64,000 nucleotides of DNA, from NCBI RefSeq assembly GCF_004341515.1, contig NZ_SLZF01000009.1, forward strand, positions 124,001 through 188,000, written 5' to 3'. A program made the position numbers and the translations under genes. The notes under the pieces were generated by a model. It worked only from the letters and a program-made list of their open reading frames with translations, searched no databases and was not told the DNA's origin. Shown in pieces: positions 1-8,487 of the stretch (position 1 is the stretch's first letter; each line of letters begins with the position of its first letter). This stretch comes from Allobosea sp. BK604. Its GTDB lineage: Bacteria > Pseudomonadota > Alphaproteobacteria > Rhizobiales > Beijerinckiaceae.

Positions 1-209
1 CGCGCTGACGGTCCTTGAGTGATCCGTGCCGTGGACCATGCGCTGAGTTTGCTTCGGGTTCGGATGAGCCGGCCGCCTCCTTTCGACGATGAAGCGCCGT
101 CGCCCTCCGGATCGCCAGCGTGACATGCATGTCCCTGGTCTTAGTTGTGCCAAGAGCCGATGCCAGAAGGCCCGATTGCACTGGTGCACGGAATTGAGGC
201 TGACCATAG

Positions 210-2288
210 GTGGCGAACGAAGGTGACCGGCAGCAGCCGGCTGTCAACGCGCTGGCGACCGCAGAGCCGGAACTGGTTTCTCGCCCCGCCTCCGAGGATC
301 GCGAGCCCGAGGCCGCAGCACACGGGCCGGCCCCTGAAACCAGCGATGACGCGTCTCGCCAGCACGGGACGCGCCGGCCTGCGGGTGGCAGCTCGTTCCT
401 GAGAATGCTGGCTTACTCCGGGCTCGCGGTCTGCCTGGCTGGCCTCATCGGGCTTTGCGGCGTCGTCGCCTACTACGCCTCGCAGCTGCCTCCGCTCAGT
501 CAGCTCACGGTGCCGAAGAGGCCCCCGAACATCGCCATCCTGGCGCATGACGGCTCGTTTCTGGCGAATCGCGGCGCGACGGGCGGCCGCCAGGTCTCCC
601 TCGGGGAGCTGCCACCCTTCCTGCCCCGGGCTTTCGTCGCCATCGAGGACCGGCGCTTCTACGACCATTGGGGCATCGACCTGATGGGCCTCATCCGCGC
701 GGCCCACCGCAACCTGACCCATGACGGCGGCCTTCAGGGCGGCTCGACGCTGACCCAGCAGCTCGCGAAGAACCTGTTCCTGACACAGGAGCGCACGGTC
801 TCGCGCAAGATCCAGGAAGCGATTCTGTCGCTTTGGCTGGAGCGGAGCTACAGCAAGGACCAGATTCTCGAACTCTATCTCAACCGGGTCTATTTCGGCG
901 CCGGTGCCTATGGCGTCGAGGCCGCGGCGCAGCGCTATTACGGCAAGCCGGCCCGTGACGTCTCGCTGCCGGAAGCCGCGATGCTCGCTGGCCTCGTCCA
1001 GTCGCCGTCGCGCCTGGCCCCCAACCGCAACCGCGAGGCCGCTCAAGAGCGCGCCGAACGCGTGCTCGCCGCGATGAAGGAGCTCGGCTTCATTACGCCC
1101 GACATGGCCCAGACGGCTCTCGATGCGCCGGCCGAGCTGAAGTCTCCAAAAGGAGCCGGTTCCGCCAATTATGCCGCTGACTACGTGATGGAGACGCTCG
1201 ACGATGTCGTCGACACCATCGACTCCGATGTCGTGGTCTCGACCACCCTCGAGCCATCCCTGCAGGCGGCAGCCGAGCGGGTGCTATTGGACGAGCTCGA
1301 TGCGAAGGGCCAGAAGTTCAATGTGAGCCAGGGCGCCTTCGTGGCGATGCGGCCGGACGGGGCCGTCACAGCGCTCGTGGGTGGCCGCGACTACGAGGCG
1401 AGTCAGTTCAACCGGGCGACCTCCGCCCACCGCCAGCCGGGCTCGTCGTTCAAGCCATTCGTCTATCTGACGGCCCTCGAACGAGGGCTTCGCCCCGACA
1501 CCGTGCGCACGGATTCACCAGTCAATATCGACGGCTGGAGACCGGAGAACTATGACCGGGGCTATCGTGGGCCGATCACGCTGCGCAGGGCTCTCGCGCT
1601 GTCTCTCAACACGGTGGCGGTGAAGCTCAATATGGAGGTCGGTCCCACGGCCGTCGTGCAAACGGCGCAGCGCCTCGGCATCACCTCGCCGCTCCAGGCC
1701 GCCCCCTCGCTCGCGCTCGGCACCTCCGAAGTCACGCCGCTCGAGCTCGTGGGCGCCTATGCGACCTTCGCCAACGGCGGCTTCGCAGCTGTGCCCTATG
1801 TGATCACCGAGGTGAAGACCGCGGATGGCAAGCTCGTCTTCAGCCGCTCGGCTTCGGGTGACCGGGAGCAAGTCATCGATCCAGGCGCTGATGCCATGCT
1901 GAACGAAATGATGCACAACATCTTCGTCATCGGCACGGCCCAAAGGGCGCGGATGCCCGGCTGGCCGATGGCAGGCAAGACCGGCACCACCAACGACTTC
2001 AAGGATGCCTGGTTCGTGGGCTACACCGGCAATCTGGTTGCCGGCGTCTGGCTTGGCAACGACGACAGCACGCCCACCAAGGGCGTATCCGGCGGCAACC
2101 TGCCGACCGACATCTGGCACAACTTCATGAAGGTTGCCCTCAAGGACCAGAAGCCGGTCGCCCTGGCGGGTGTGCCCGGCGCAGGACAGGATCCGCGCTA
2201 CGCCAATGCAGGCGAAAGCGGCCGCGGCCAGCCGCGGCAGCGCGCCAAACGCCAGAAGAACTTCTTCGAGAGGCTGTTCGGGCTCTGA
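210..2288 (+). CDS. Class A penicillin-binding protein (PBP1A-type glycosyltransferase/transpeptidase)
   Basis: Bifunctional peptidoglycan synthase of 692 aa: it polymerises lipid II glycan chains and cross-links the stem peptides on the periplasmic face. A disordered, acidic N-terminus (1-60) precedes one membrane anchor (about 63-90). The GT51 domain shows EDRRFYDHWG (catalytic Glu about 146), QGGSTLTQQLAKN (176-188) and the LYLNRVYFG segment. The transpeptidase domain carries SxxK (S412-K415), SxN (S465-N467) and KTGTT (590-594). The frame starts at GTG 210, with GAGG about 11 nt upstream. At 692 aa it is shorter than enterobacterial PBP1a and lacks obvious accessory domains. All catalytic motifs are intact, so it should be active. 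It is transcribed alone as far as seen. Confidence 0.93.
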   Translation: MANEGDRQQPAVNALATAEPELVSRPASEDREPEAAAHGPAPETSDDASRQHGTRRPAGGSSFLRMLAYSGLAVCLAGLIGLCGVVAYYASQLPPLSQLTVPKRPPNIAILAHDGSFLANRGATGGRQVSLGELPPFLPRAFVAIEDRRFYDHWGIDLMGLIRAAHRNLTHDGGLQGGSTLTQQLAKNLFLTQERTVSRKIQEAILSLWLERSYSKDQILELYLNRVYFGAGAYGVEAAAQRYYGKPARDVSLPEAAMLAGLVQSPSRLAPNRNREAAQERAERVLAAMKELGFITPDMAQTALDAPAELKSPKGAGSANYAADYVMETLDDVVDTIDSDVVVSTTLEPSLQAAAERVLLDELDAKGQKFNVSQGAFVAMRPDGAVTALVGGRDYEASQFNRATSAHRQPGSSFKPFVYLTALERGLRPDTVRTDSPVNIDGWRPENYDRGYRGPITLRRALALSLNTVAVKLNMEVGPTAVVQTAQRLGITSPLQAAPSLALGTSEVTPLELVGAYATFANGGFAAVPYVITEVKTADGKLVFSRSASGDREQVIDPGADAMLNEMMHNIFVIGTAQRARMPGWPMAGKTGTTNDFKDAWFVGYTGNLVAGVWLGNDDSTPTKGVSGGNLPTDIWHNFMKVALKDQKPVALAGVPGAGQDPRYANAGESGRGQPRQRAKRQKNFFERLFGL

Positions 2289-2493
2289 GGCTCCATCATT
2301 CGTGCCGATGCGCCGGAGCATTCGCGACGAGGCGTCTGACGGGTGGGGTTGGCCGTTGGACGATGCGGGTAACGTCCGCTCCCGGTCGATTCAGCCCGAA
2401 TGGGCTGCAGAAGCCGATACGGCTGGCTGCCGAGCTTTCGTCGTGCCAGTCTAGGGAAACCCCAGAACGTCGCGTCCACAGCAGGCCTTTGTC

Positions 2494-3888
2494 GTGCCGG
2501 TTCCCTCGGAGAGTCCAGACAAGCCCAGCTTCCTGAACCGGCGCAAAGGCGTGGTGCGGGTCGCATCGCTCCTGGCGGCCTCTGCGGTTCTCGCTGCCCT
2601 TCCCTTCGCGTACAGCGCTGTCCGCGACTACGGCTCGTTCCGTGCCGCGATACTGACCGGTTCAGCGGAGGGAGCGTATTATTCGCTTGCTTCGAGCCTC
2701 GCCAGGCTGGCGCGGCGCGATGGCGGGCGCCTGGAGGTCGTCTCGACCGCCGGCTCGATCGAGAACGCCAAGCGCATTGTTCCGACGCAGGGTCCCTGCG
2801 TCGAGAAATTCGCCTTTATCCAGGATGGCACGCCCGTCCCGCCCGACGCTGGCCTCGAGCTGTTGGGACGCCTGCCCGAGCCCGAGTCGCTGCTCATCCT
2901 GGCGCGGCGCGATCGCTCGTTCGCCGGCTTTTCCGACCTGCGCAACGCAAGAATCGGCATCGGCCCCCCGGATTCCGGGACCGAGTTTCTCACGAAACAA
3001 CTGCTCGGCGATGCGGATCTGAAGAAGCTCGACATTCGAACATCCAACCACGAGCTCGAAGAACAGGCCCGGCTCGTCGCGGATGGCCAACTCGATATCG
3101 CCGTCTACGTCATGCGTAACGATGCCGGTTTCCTGCGTGACATCATCGGTCGGTACGATCTCGATATCGTCGAGCTGCGGGATCTGAAGGGCCTGACGGA
3201 CCGCTTTCCCTGGTTGAGCATCGGGCGGGTCCCGGCGGGTCGCTTCGACCTGATGCGCGGGATCCCCGCAACGGACAAGTCGGTGCCGCAGGTCAATACG
3301 CTCGTCTTGGCAAATTCCTGCGCGAAGAGGGCAGACCGCGTCGAACTGCTTGTCCTCCTGGCGGCGACGCTCCCGACCTTCGTCCGCAGCAATCCACCGA
3401 GTTCGACAAGTCCCGCCACCGCGCTCCCGCTTGCCAGCGAAGCGAGGCAGTTCTTCATCGCGGGCGAACCGGAATTCGTCGACCGCTATTTTCCATGGCT
3501 GGTGAACGTCATGTCTCCGGCCTACTGGATCTACCTGTTCATGGCTGTGACTGCCCTGTTCAATCTGCTGAAGGGCATCAGCCATTTCCGTCTGTGGCGG
3601 ATCGATGCAGCGCGAGAGAAGCTCGAAGACAAGATCAGGCAAATGGGGCTGACAGGCCTCGGCCAAAAACCTGGCGATGCCATGCAGGCCACCAAACCAG
3701 GCGCAAACTCACAGGACATCGCATTGGATATTCTGGAACAGCTCAGGAAACTGCGCTCACGCTGTCAGAGCCATGCCAACTCATTCGCCACCCCGATGGG
3801 CGATGAGATGTTCTACCGCTATCAACAGTCCCTTATCGACCGTGCGAGCGGCGACCTGAAGGCGATGATCAGGTCGGGAGGCACATGA
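2494..3888 (+). CDS. TAXI-family solute-binding-like protein with C-terminal membrane anchor
   Basis: 464 aa. An N-terminal hydrophobic segment (about 22-42) is followed by a periplasmic domain. It opens with AILTGSAEGAYYSLASSLA, the typical glycine/tyrosine-rich start of TAXI (TRAP-associated) NMT1-like binding proteins. A second membrane segment (about 341-363, PAYWIYLFMAVTALFNLL) leads to a ~100-residue cytoplasmic tail. Classical TAXI binding proteins are freely exported and partnered with TRAP membrane subunits; no such subunits are nearby. The tethered architecture hints at a sensor or scaffold role rather than a simple importer component (inference). The start is GTG 2494. It follows the PBP gene after 205 bp in which I see no other gene, and it converges with aapM. 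Confidence 0.75.
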   Translation: MPVPSESPDKPSFLNRRKGVVRVASLLAASAVLAALPFAYSAVRDYGSFRAAILTGSAEGAYYSLASSLARLARRDGGRLEVVSTAGSIENAKRIVPTQGPCVEKFAFIQDGTPVPPDAGLELLGRLPEPESLLILARRDRSFAGFSDLRNARIGIGPPDSGTEFLTKQLLGDADLKKLDIRTSNHELEEQARLVADGQLDIAVYVMRNDAGFLRDIIGRYDLDIVELRDLKGLTDRFPWLSIGRVPAGRFDLMRGIPATDKSVPQVNTLVLANSCAKRADRVELLVLLAATLPTFVRSNPPSSTSPATALPLASEARQFFIAGEPEFVDRYFPWLVNVMSPAYWIYLFMAVTALFNLLKGISHFRLWRIDAAREKLEDKIRQMGLTGLGQKPGDAMQATKPGANSQDIALDILEQLRKLRSRCQSHANSFATPMGDEMFYRYQQSLIDRASGDLKAMIRSGGT

Positions 3889-3912
3889 TGCGGTTTCCGG
3901 GCGGCGCAGGGG

Positions 3913-4977
3913 TCAGGTGCGCTGGAGCTCGCCTTTTGACAGGCGACGCTCGATGCCTGCGCTGTAGCAGGACAAGCCGAAGCAGATGATGAAGAACACT
4001 GCGCCTGCGAAGAAATAGGCGGTTTGCCGGATCTGGTCGCCGATATTCCAGGCCGGATCGATCAGCGCCCCCTGCAGGACGCCGAGGAAGTCGAACAGGC
4101 CGGCGATCAGGACGATGGTCGTTTCCTTGATGATCGAGATCGACACGTTGACGATGCCGGGAATGGCGGCCCGGAGCGCCTGCGGCAGCACGCACAGCAT
4201 GAGCGCGTTCCACGGCCTGAGCCCCAACGAAAGCGCAGCCTCCATCTGCCCCTTGGGCACCGACTGAAGGCCGCCCCGGATGACTTCGGCCATGATGGCG
4301 GCGTTGAACAGGGTGAAGGCGATCAGCGCGCGCAACAGCACGTTGATCTCGACACCCGGCGGCGCGAACAGGGGGAACAGGACGATCGCCAGGAAGAGGA
4401 CGCCGACGAGCGGAAGTCCGCGCATCACGTCGATATAGAATGCGGCGAGGCCGGCGACGATCGGCAGGTTCGAGCGCCTCGCCAGCGCCAGCGCGAGGCC
4501 AGCAGGCAATGACGTCGCGATCGTCGATGCGGCGACGATGATGGTGAGCATGATGCCGCCCCATTGCGACGTCGGCACCGGCGACAGGCCGAACCATCCG
4601 CCGCGCAAGAGGATGGTCGCGACGATCGCATAAAGGGCTGTAAGGACGAAGGCTGCGAGCAGCTTCCGGCTTCTCCACCCCAGCGCAAACATGGCGACGC
4701 CGGCAATCGCGATCGCCAGGCACAGGATCGGACGCCAGCGCTCGGAGGGCGGGTAGGACCCGAACAGGATCTGCCCGAACCGATCCTTGATGAACAGCCA
4801 GCAAGCGGCGTCCACGCCGGCGCAGGCCTGCGGGCCCGGGCCGCTCCACACCGCGTCGACCAGCGTCCAGCGGACAAGGCCAGGAAGGGTCATGGCCAGC
4901 CAGATGAGAATCGCGGCGGTGACCACCGCATTGAGTGGCGTCGATACGCAGCGGCGCAGAAACGTCGTCGCGCTCAC
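3913..4977 (-). CDS. aapM: Amino-acid ABC transporter permease, AapM/BztC type
   Basis: Inner-membrane permease of 354 aa for polar/general L-amino-acid uptake. It has an N-terminal set of membrane helices plus the HisM-type permease domain. The EAA loop region reads QMEAALSLGLRPWNALMLCVLPQALR, which docks the ATPase. The large N-terminal extension is characteristic of the AapM/BztC subfamily. The start is GTG 4977, one nucleotide from the aapQ stop codon, with the SD inside the aapQ end, so translation is coupled. In rhizobia the operon reads J-Q-M-P; here it ends at M, with no aapP before the convergent TAXI gene. Confidence 0.9.
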   Translation of the reverse strand: MSATTFLRRCVSTPLNAVVTAAILIWLAMTLPGLVRWTLVDAVWSGPGPQACAGVDAACWLFIKDRFGQILFGSYPPSERWRPILCLAIAIAGVAMFALGWRSRKLLAAFVLTALYAIVATILLRGGWFGLSPVPTSQWGGIMLTIIVAASTIATSLPAGLALALARRSNLPIVAGLAAFYIDVMRGLPLVGVLFLAIVLFPLFAPPGVEINVLLRALIAFTLFNAAIMAEVIRGGLQSVPKGQMEAALSLGLRPWNALMLCVLPQALRAAIPGIVNVSISIIKETTIVLIAGLFDFLGVLQGALIDPAWNIGDQIRQTAYFFAGAVFFIICFGLSCYSAGIERRLSKGELQRT

Positions 4978-4978
4978 C

Positions 4979-6154
4979 CTAGCGCTCCCGTCTCAGCATG
5001 CGCTCGTTGGCGATGTTGGCGACCGCCGCGATCGCGAGATTGATGAGCAGGTAGCTCGCCATCGTCATGCCGATGATCTCGAGCGGCTGTCCTGTCTGGT
5101 TGAGCGCGGTTCCCGCGAAGATCAGCATGAGGTCGGGATAGCCGATGGCGGCCGCCAGCGAAGAATTCTTGAACAGGGTGATGTACTGGCCGGTCAGCGG
5201 CGGCAGGACCGCCCGGAAGACCTGTGGAATGACGATCGTCGCGTAGATGCGCGGTTGCGACAGGCCGAGCGCCATGCCCGCCTCGCTCTGTCCCCGGCTG
5301 ACGCTGACGATGCCGCCGCGAATGAGTTCCGCGATGAAGGCCGAGCCGTAGATCGTCATGCCGACGACCATGGCGACGAACTCGGGAATGACGGTGGCGC
5401 CGCCGGCGATATTGAAACCGCCGGGCGTCGGCACGTCCCAGGCGACCGGCGTCCCGGTGACGAGAGTGCCAGCAAATGGCAGCACGAGGGCAAGGAGCGC
5501 CGCGCCCCAGAGGCCGCGCGCCGGGCGGCCGCTCGCAATGCGCCTGCGTCGTGCGGCGCGGGCGAGCAGGACGAAGGCGACGAGGCCGACCGCGAGCAGG
5601 ACCATGAAGGCGACAAAGCCGGGCTCGGGAACAGGCCAGGGAAAAGCAAGGCCGCGCTTGTTGAGGAAGACGAGGTCGAACAGCGAAAGGCTCTGACGCG
5701 GCGGCGGCAGCGGCCCGAGCACGGCGAAATACCAGAAGAACAGCTGCAGCAGGAGCGGGATGTTGCGCACGGCCTCGACGTAACCGAGCGCAAGGAGGGC
5801 AAGGAGCGGGTTGCGGGCGAGCCGCAGCAGCGCGACGGCAAGGCCGAGCACGGTCGCCCCGGCGATGGACAGCGCGCCGAGGAGGACCGTGTTCAGCAGC
5901 GCGACCCAGAAGGCGCGCAGATATGTGGACGTTTCCGGATAGGGGATCAGCGCCTGCGCGATGTCGAAGCCCGCTGGCCTGCCGAGGAAATCAAAGCCGA
6001 CGCGCAGGTTCAGCCGCGCGACATTGGCGCCGACATTATGGGCGATGAAGGCCACCGCGGCGCAGAGCAGGAGCACGAGCCCCACCTGGATCGCGAAGCT
6101 GCGGGGGTCATCGAGCTTCAGGCGGGTCGACCAAGGCACGGGAGGCGGCCTCAT
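4979..6154 (-). CDS. aapQ: Amino-acid ABC transporter permease, AapQ/BztB type
   Basis: 391-aa permease partner of AapM in a heterodimeric amino-acid ABC importer. The cytoplasmic N-terminus is followed by several membrane helices and a permease domain. Its EAA-like loop reads GQSEAGMALGLSQPRIYATIVIPQVFRAVLPP, followed by TGQYITLFKNSSLAAAIG, a signature of this permease family. The start is chosen at ATG 6154 (MRPPPVPWSTRLKLDD): the longer frame to 6256 would run into the upstream binding-protein gene. It lies 59 bp after aapJ and 1 nt before aapM, in one operon. Confidence 0.9.
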   Translation of the reverse strand: MRPPPVPWSTRLKLDDPRSFAIQVGLVLLLCAAVAFIAHNVGANVARLNLRVGFDFLGRPAGFDIAQALIPYPETSTYLRAFWVALLNTVLLGALSIAGATVLGLAVALLRLARNPLLALLALGYVEAVRNIPLLLQLFFWYFAVLGPLPPPRQSLSLFDLVFLNKRGLAFPWPVPEPGFVAFMVLLAVGLVAFVLLARAARRRRIASGRPARGLWGAALLALVLPFAGTLVTGTPVAWDVPTPGGFNIAGGATVIPEFVAMVVGMTIYGSAFIAELIRGGIVSVSRGQSEAGMALGLSQPRIYATIVIPQVFRAVLPPLTGQYITLFKNSSLAAAIGYPDLMLIFAGTALNQTGQPLEIIGMTMASYLLINLAIAAVANIANERMLRRER

Positions 6155-6213
6155 GCGGCCGTCTTCCGCCCTGACTTTGGCGCGATCGGCGGGCATTCCG
6201 CAATTTGGTGGGA

Positions 6214-7245
6214 TCAACGGAACGGCGGCGCGATGATCAGCCCGCCATCCTTCCACAATCCGTTGAGCCCGCGGCTCAGTCCGATCGGCGACTTCGCTCC
6301 CAGATTGCGGTCGAAAATCTCACCGTAATTTCCAACGAGCTTGACGATATTATAGGCCCAATCCCGCGACAGACCGAGCTTCTGGCCAAGGTCGTCGCTG
6401 ACGCCGAGGAAGCGCTTGACCTCGGGATTGGTCGAGGACGCCTTCAGCTCGTCGACATTCTCCGAGGTGATGCCGAGCTCCTCGGCCGCGATCGTCGCGA
6501 ACATGACCCAGCGCACCAGATGGGCCCATTTCGGGTCGCTGTCGCGCACGACGGGGCCGACGGGCTCCTTGGAGATGGTCTCCGGCAGGATGACGTGATC
6601 AGCCGGATTCTTGAGGCCCTGGCCGCGCGACGCGAGCGAGCCGCGATCATTGGTCCAGGCGTCGCAGCGGCCCTCGTCATAGGCGAGGCGCGCCGGATCG
6701 GTGCCGTTGAAGGTGACGATCTTGTAGGTCAGCTTGCGCTGGCGGAAATAGTCGGCGACGTTGAGTTCGGTCGTCGTGCCCTGGGCTGCGCAGATCGTTG
6801 CGCCATTCAAATCGTTCACGCTCTTCACGTTCGCCGACTTGCGCACCATGAAACCCTGGCCGTCGTAGAATAGCGCCTGGGTGAATTCGAGACCGGCGCC
6901 GTTGTCGCGATTGAAGCTCCAGGTGAAGCGGTGCGTCAGCACGTCGACGCCCGCGGTCGCGAGCACGGTGAAGGCGTCGCGGGGCTCGACCACCTTGGTT
7001 TCGGCTTTCGCGATATCGCCGAAGATCGCAGCGCCGAGCGCCCGGCAGAAATCGACGTCGAAGCCGCGCTGCTTGCCCGCTGAATCGGTGAAGGCGAAGC
7101 CGGGATTGTTCGGCGAGGTGCCGCAGCGGACGACCCCGCGTTGCTTCACGTCATCGAGCGTGCCGGCATGAGCCGCGCCGAGCGACGCGAGAAGGGCCGC
7201 GGCAGCGACCGTCAGGGCCATGGATGTTGCAGTCCTCGACGTCAC
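6214..7245 (-). CDS. aapJ: General L-amino-acid ABC transporter substrate-binding protein
   Basis: 343-aa periplasmic binding protein (SBP family 3). It has a signal peptide (about 1-24, ending AAHA), then GTLDDVKQRGVVRCGTSPNNPGFAF and GFDVDFCRALGAAIFGD, the usual opening of AapJ/BztA proteins. It captures amino acids for the AapQ-AapM channel. The start is GTG 7245, placed by a strong SD (AGGGGGAAGCC) and by the signal peptide; the longer frame to 7326 adds non-signal residues. It is the first gene of aapJQM, downstream of the LysR gene on the same strand and close to hydantoinase-type genes. Its substrate may therefore be an amino acid or derivative degraded by that pathway (inference). Confidence 0.9.
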   Translation of the reverse strand: MTSRTATSMALTVAAAALLASLGAAHAGTLDDVKQRGVVRCGTSPNNPGFAFTDSAGKQRGFDVDFCRALGAAIFGDIAKAETKVVEPRDAFTVLATAGVDVLTHRFTWSFNRDNGAGLEFTQALFYDGQGFMVRKSANVKSVNDLNGATICAAQGTTTELNVADYFRQRKLTYKIVTFNGTDPARLAYDEGRCDAWTNDRGSLASRGQGLKNPADHVILPETISKEPVGPVVRDSDPKWAHLVRWVMFATIAAEELGITSENVDELKASSTNPEVKRFLGVSDDLGQKLGLSRDWAYNIVKLVGNYGEIFDRNLGAKSPIGLSRGLNGLWKDGGLIIAPPFR

Positions 7246-7359
7246 GGCTTCCCCCTGAGGAAATGGTTCTTTTGGCGTGACGTGCGGCAGTTGGCCACGA
7301 CACCGACGCGCGTCGAGAAGGCCCAACCGTCAGGCAAATAGCAATGGGGCGATAGGCTC

Positions 7360-8298
7360 TCAGGTGATAGGCAATCGCTTATTGCCCTTATGGGCCGCGA
7401 GCTGTCGCCGGAGATGCTCGGCGAAGAGCGCGACCGCCGGCGATACCGGCTTCGTCACCGAGAAGACCTGCCGGATTTCCATCGTCAGAGGCGGTGCGTC
7501 GAGCGAGAGCATGACGAGGGCGCCGCTGTCGAAATCCGCCGCAACCCTGTCCAGCACGCAGCAATAGAGGCCGACGCCGCCGATCACCAAAGCGCGCAGG
7601 AACTCGAATTCGGTGGCCTTCGAGACGAGATTGACATTGGAGACGCCGATGCCGGCCAGCAGCGCCGCGATGCCCTGTCCAAACAGCGAGCCGTCCGGCG
7701 CGCCGACGAAGGGATAGGCCGCCAGCTCCGCCGGAGGGATGTTCCGGCGACGGGCGAGCGGATGCTCGGGCGCAGCCGCTATGGCCAGCTGCATATGGCC
7801 GACCGTCGTCGCGCGGAGGCCCGGAATGTCCTGGTCGCCGAGGAACAAGCCGATATTGGCGGTTCCGTCGCGAACCATATCGACGATCTCCTCCTGGCGG
7901 CCGACGCGCGTGATCAGCTCGACCTCCTTGTGCTCGCCGGCGAAATTGGCCAGCAGGGGCGGCAGCACCTGCGACAGCGAACGCTGGCAGGCGAAGACGA
8001 CGCGGCGCTCCGCCACCGTGCGGAAGCGGGAGAGATCGCTGACCATGTCGTCCGCTTCGGCGAGCAGCTGCCTGGCATGGCTGAGGAAGGTCCTGCCGAG
8101 ATCCGTGAGCTCGACGCCGCGGCCCCGGCGCCGCTCGAACAAGGCTCCGCCGGATTGCGCTTCCAACGCCTGCACGTGCGAGCTGATGGAGGGTTGCGCC
8201 ACGCCCAGCCTTTCGGCTGCGGCGCGGAAGCCACCGCCTTCGGCGATCGCGATAAACACTTCGAGCCGCCTCAACGTCAGGCCCGGCGCCCGCTTCAT
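7360..8298 (-). CDS. LysR-type transcriptional regulator of the hyu/aap locus
   Basis: 312 aa. The N-terminal winged helix-turn-helix is clear (LRRLEVFIAIAEGGGFRAAAERLGVAQPSISSHVQALE, residues about 9-45), and a LysR substrate-binding domain makes up the rest. The ATG at 8298 has a good SD (GGGGGAAGG). It is divergent from hyuA (8488) across 189 bp, the classical arrangement for a LysR regulator and its target, and co-oriented 114 bp upstream of aapJ. A palindrome-like ATAG-N8-CTAT at 8332-8347 is a candidate binding site. The inducer is unknown. Confidence 0.9.
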   Translation of the reverse strand: MKRAPGLTLRRLEVFIAIAEGGGFRAAAERLGVAQPSISSHVQALEAQSGGALFERRRGRGVELTDLGRTFLSHARQLLAEADDMVSDLSRFRTVAERRVVFACQRSLSQVLPPLLANFAGEHKEVELITRVGRQEEIVDMVRDGTANIGLFLGDQDIPGLRATTVGHMQLAIAAAPEHPLARRRNIPPAELAAYPFVGAPDGSLFGQGIAALLAGIGVSNVNLVSKATEFEFLRALVIGGVGLYCCVLDRVAADFDSGALVMLSLDAPPLTMEIRQVFSVTKPVSPAVALFAEHLRRQLAAHKGNKRLPIT

Positions 8299-8331
8299 GG
8301 CCTTCCCCCATGCGCATTCTTGTCCGTCACA

Positions 8332-8347
8332 ATAGTCAATTGGCTAT
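8332..8347. promoter_or_regulatory. Candidate LysR operator between LysR gene and hyuA
   Basis: The sequence ATAGTCAATTGGCTAT has outer arms ATAG/CTAT around a central CAATTG. It sits in the 189-bp divergent intergenic region, 34 bp from the LysR start codon. Size, symmetry and place suit a LysR site, but no second copy was found to confirm it. Confidence 0.35.
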
Positions 8348-8487
8348 CGCTGTCATAGGTGTTTCGCCCCGTTGATCTGCCTCCCCCTTCCTGAAACCTT
8401 CCCGCCACTTGACGTCGGCGCAGAGGCCCAAGCGGCTGATCGCGGCCTGAAATGGCGTCTGAACGGAAGCGAATGGGGAGATCTTGG

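Noticed and set aside
20..48. TGATCC-N18-TGAGTT, resembling an ECF promoter before the PBP gene
   Set aside because: The -10 part does not fit TAAG, it is about 160 bp from the start codon, and one chance TGATCC per few kb is expected.
4787..6328. A 513-codon plus-strand frame opposite aapQ
   Set aside because: Shadow of a permease gene whose EAA loop and operon context are clear; composition is charged and non-protein-like.
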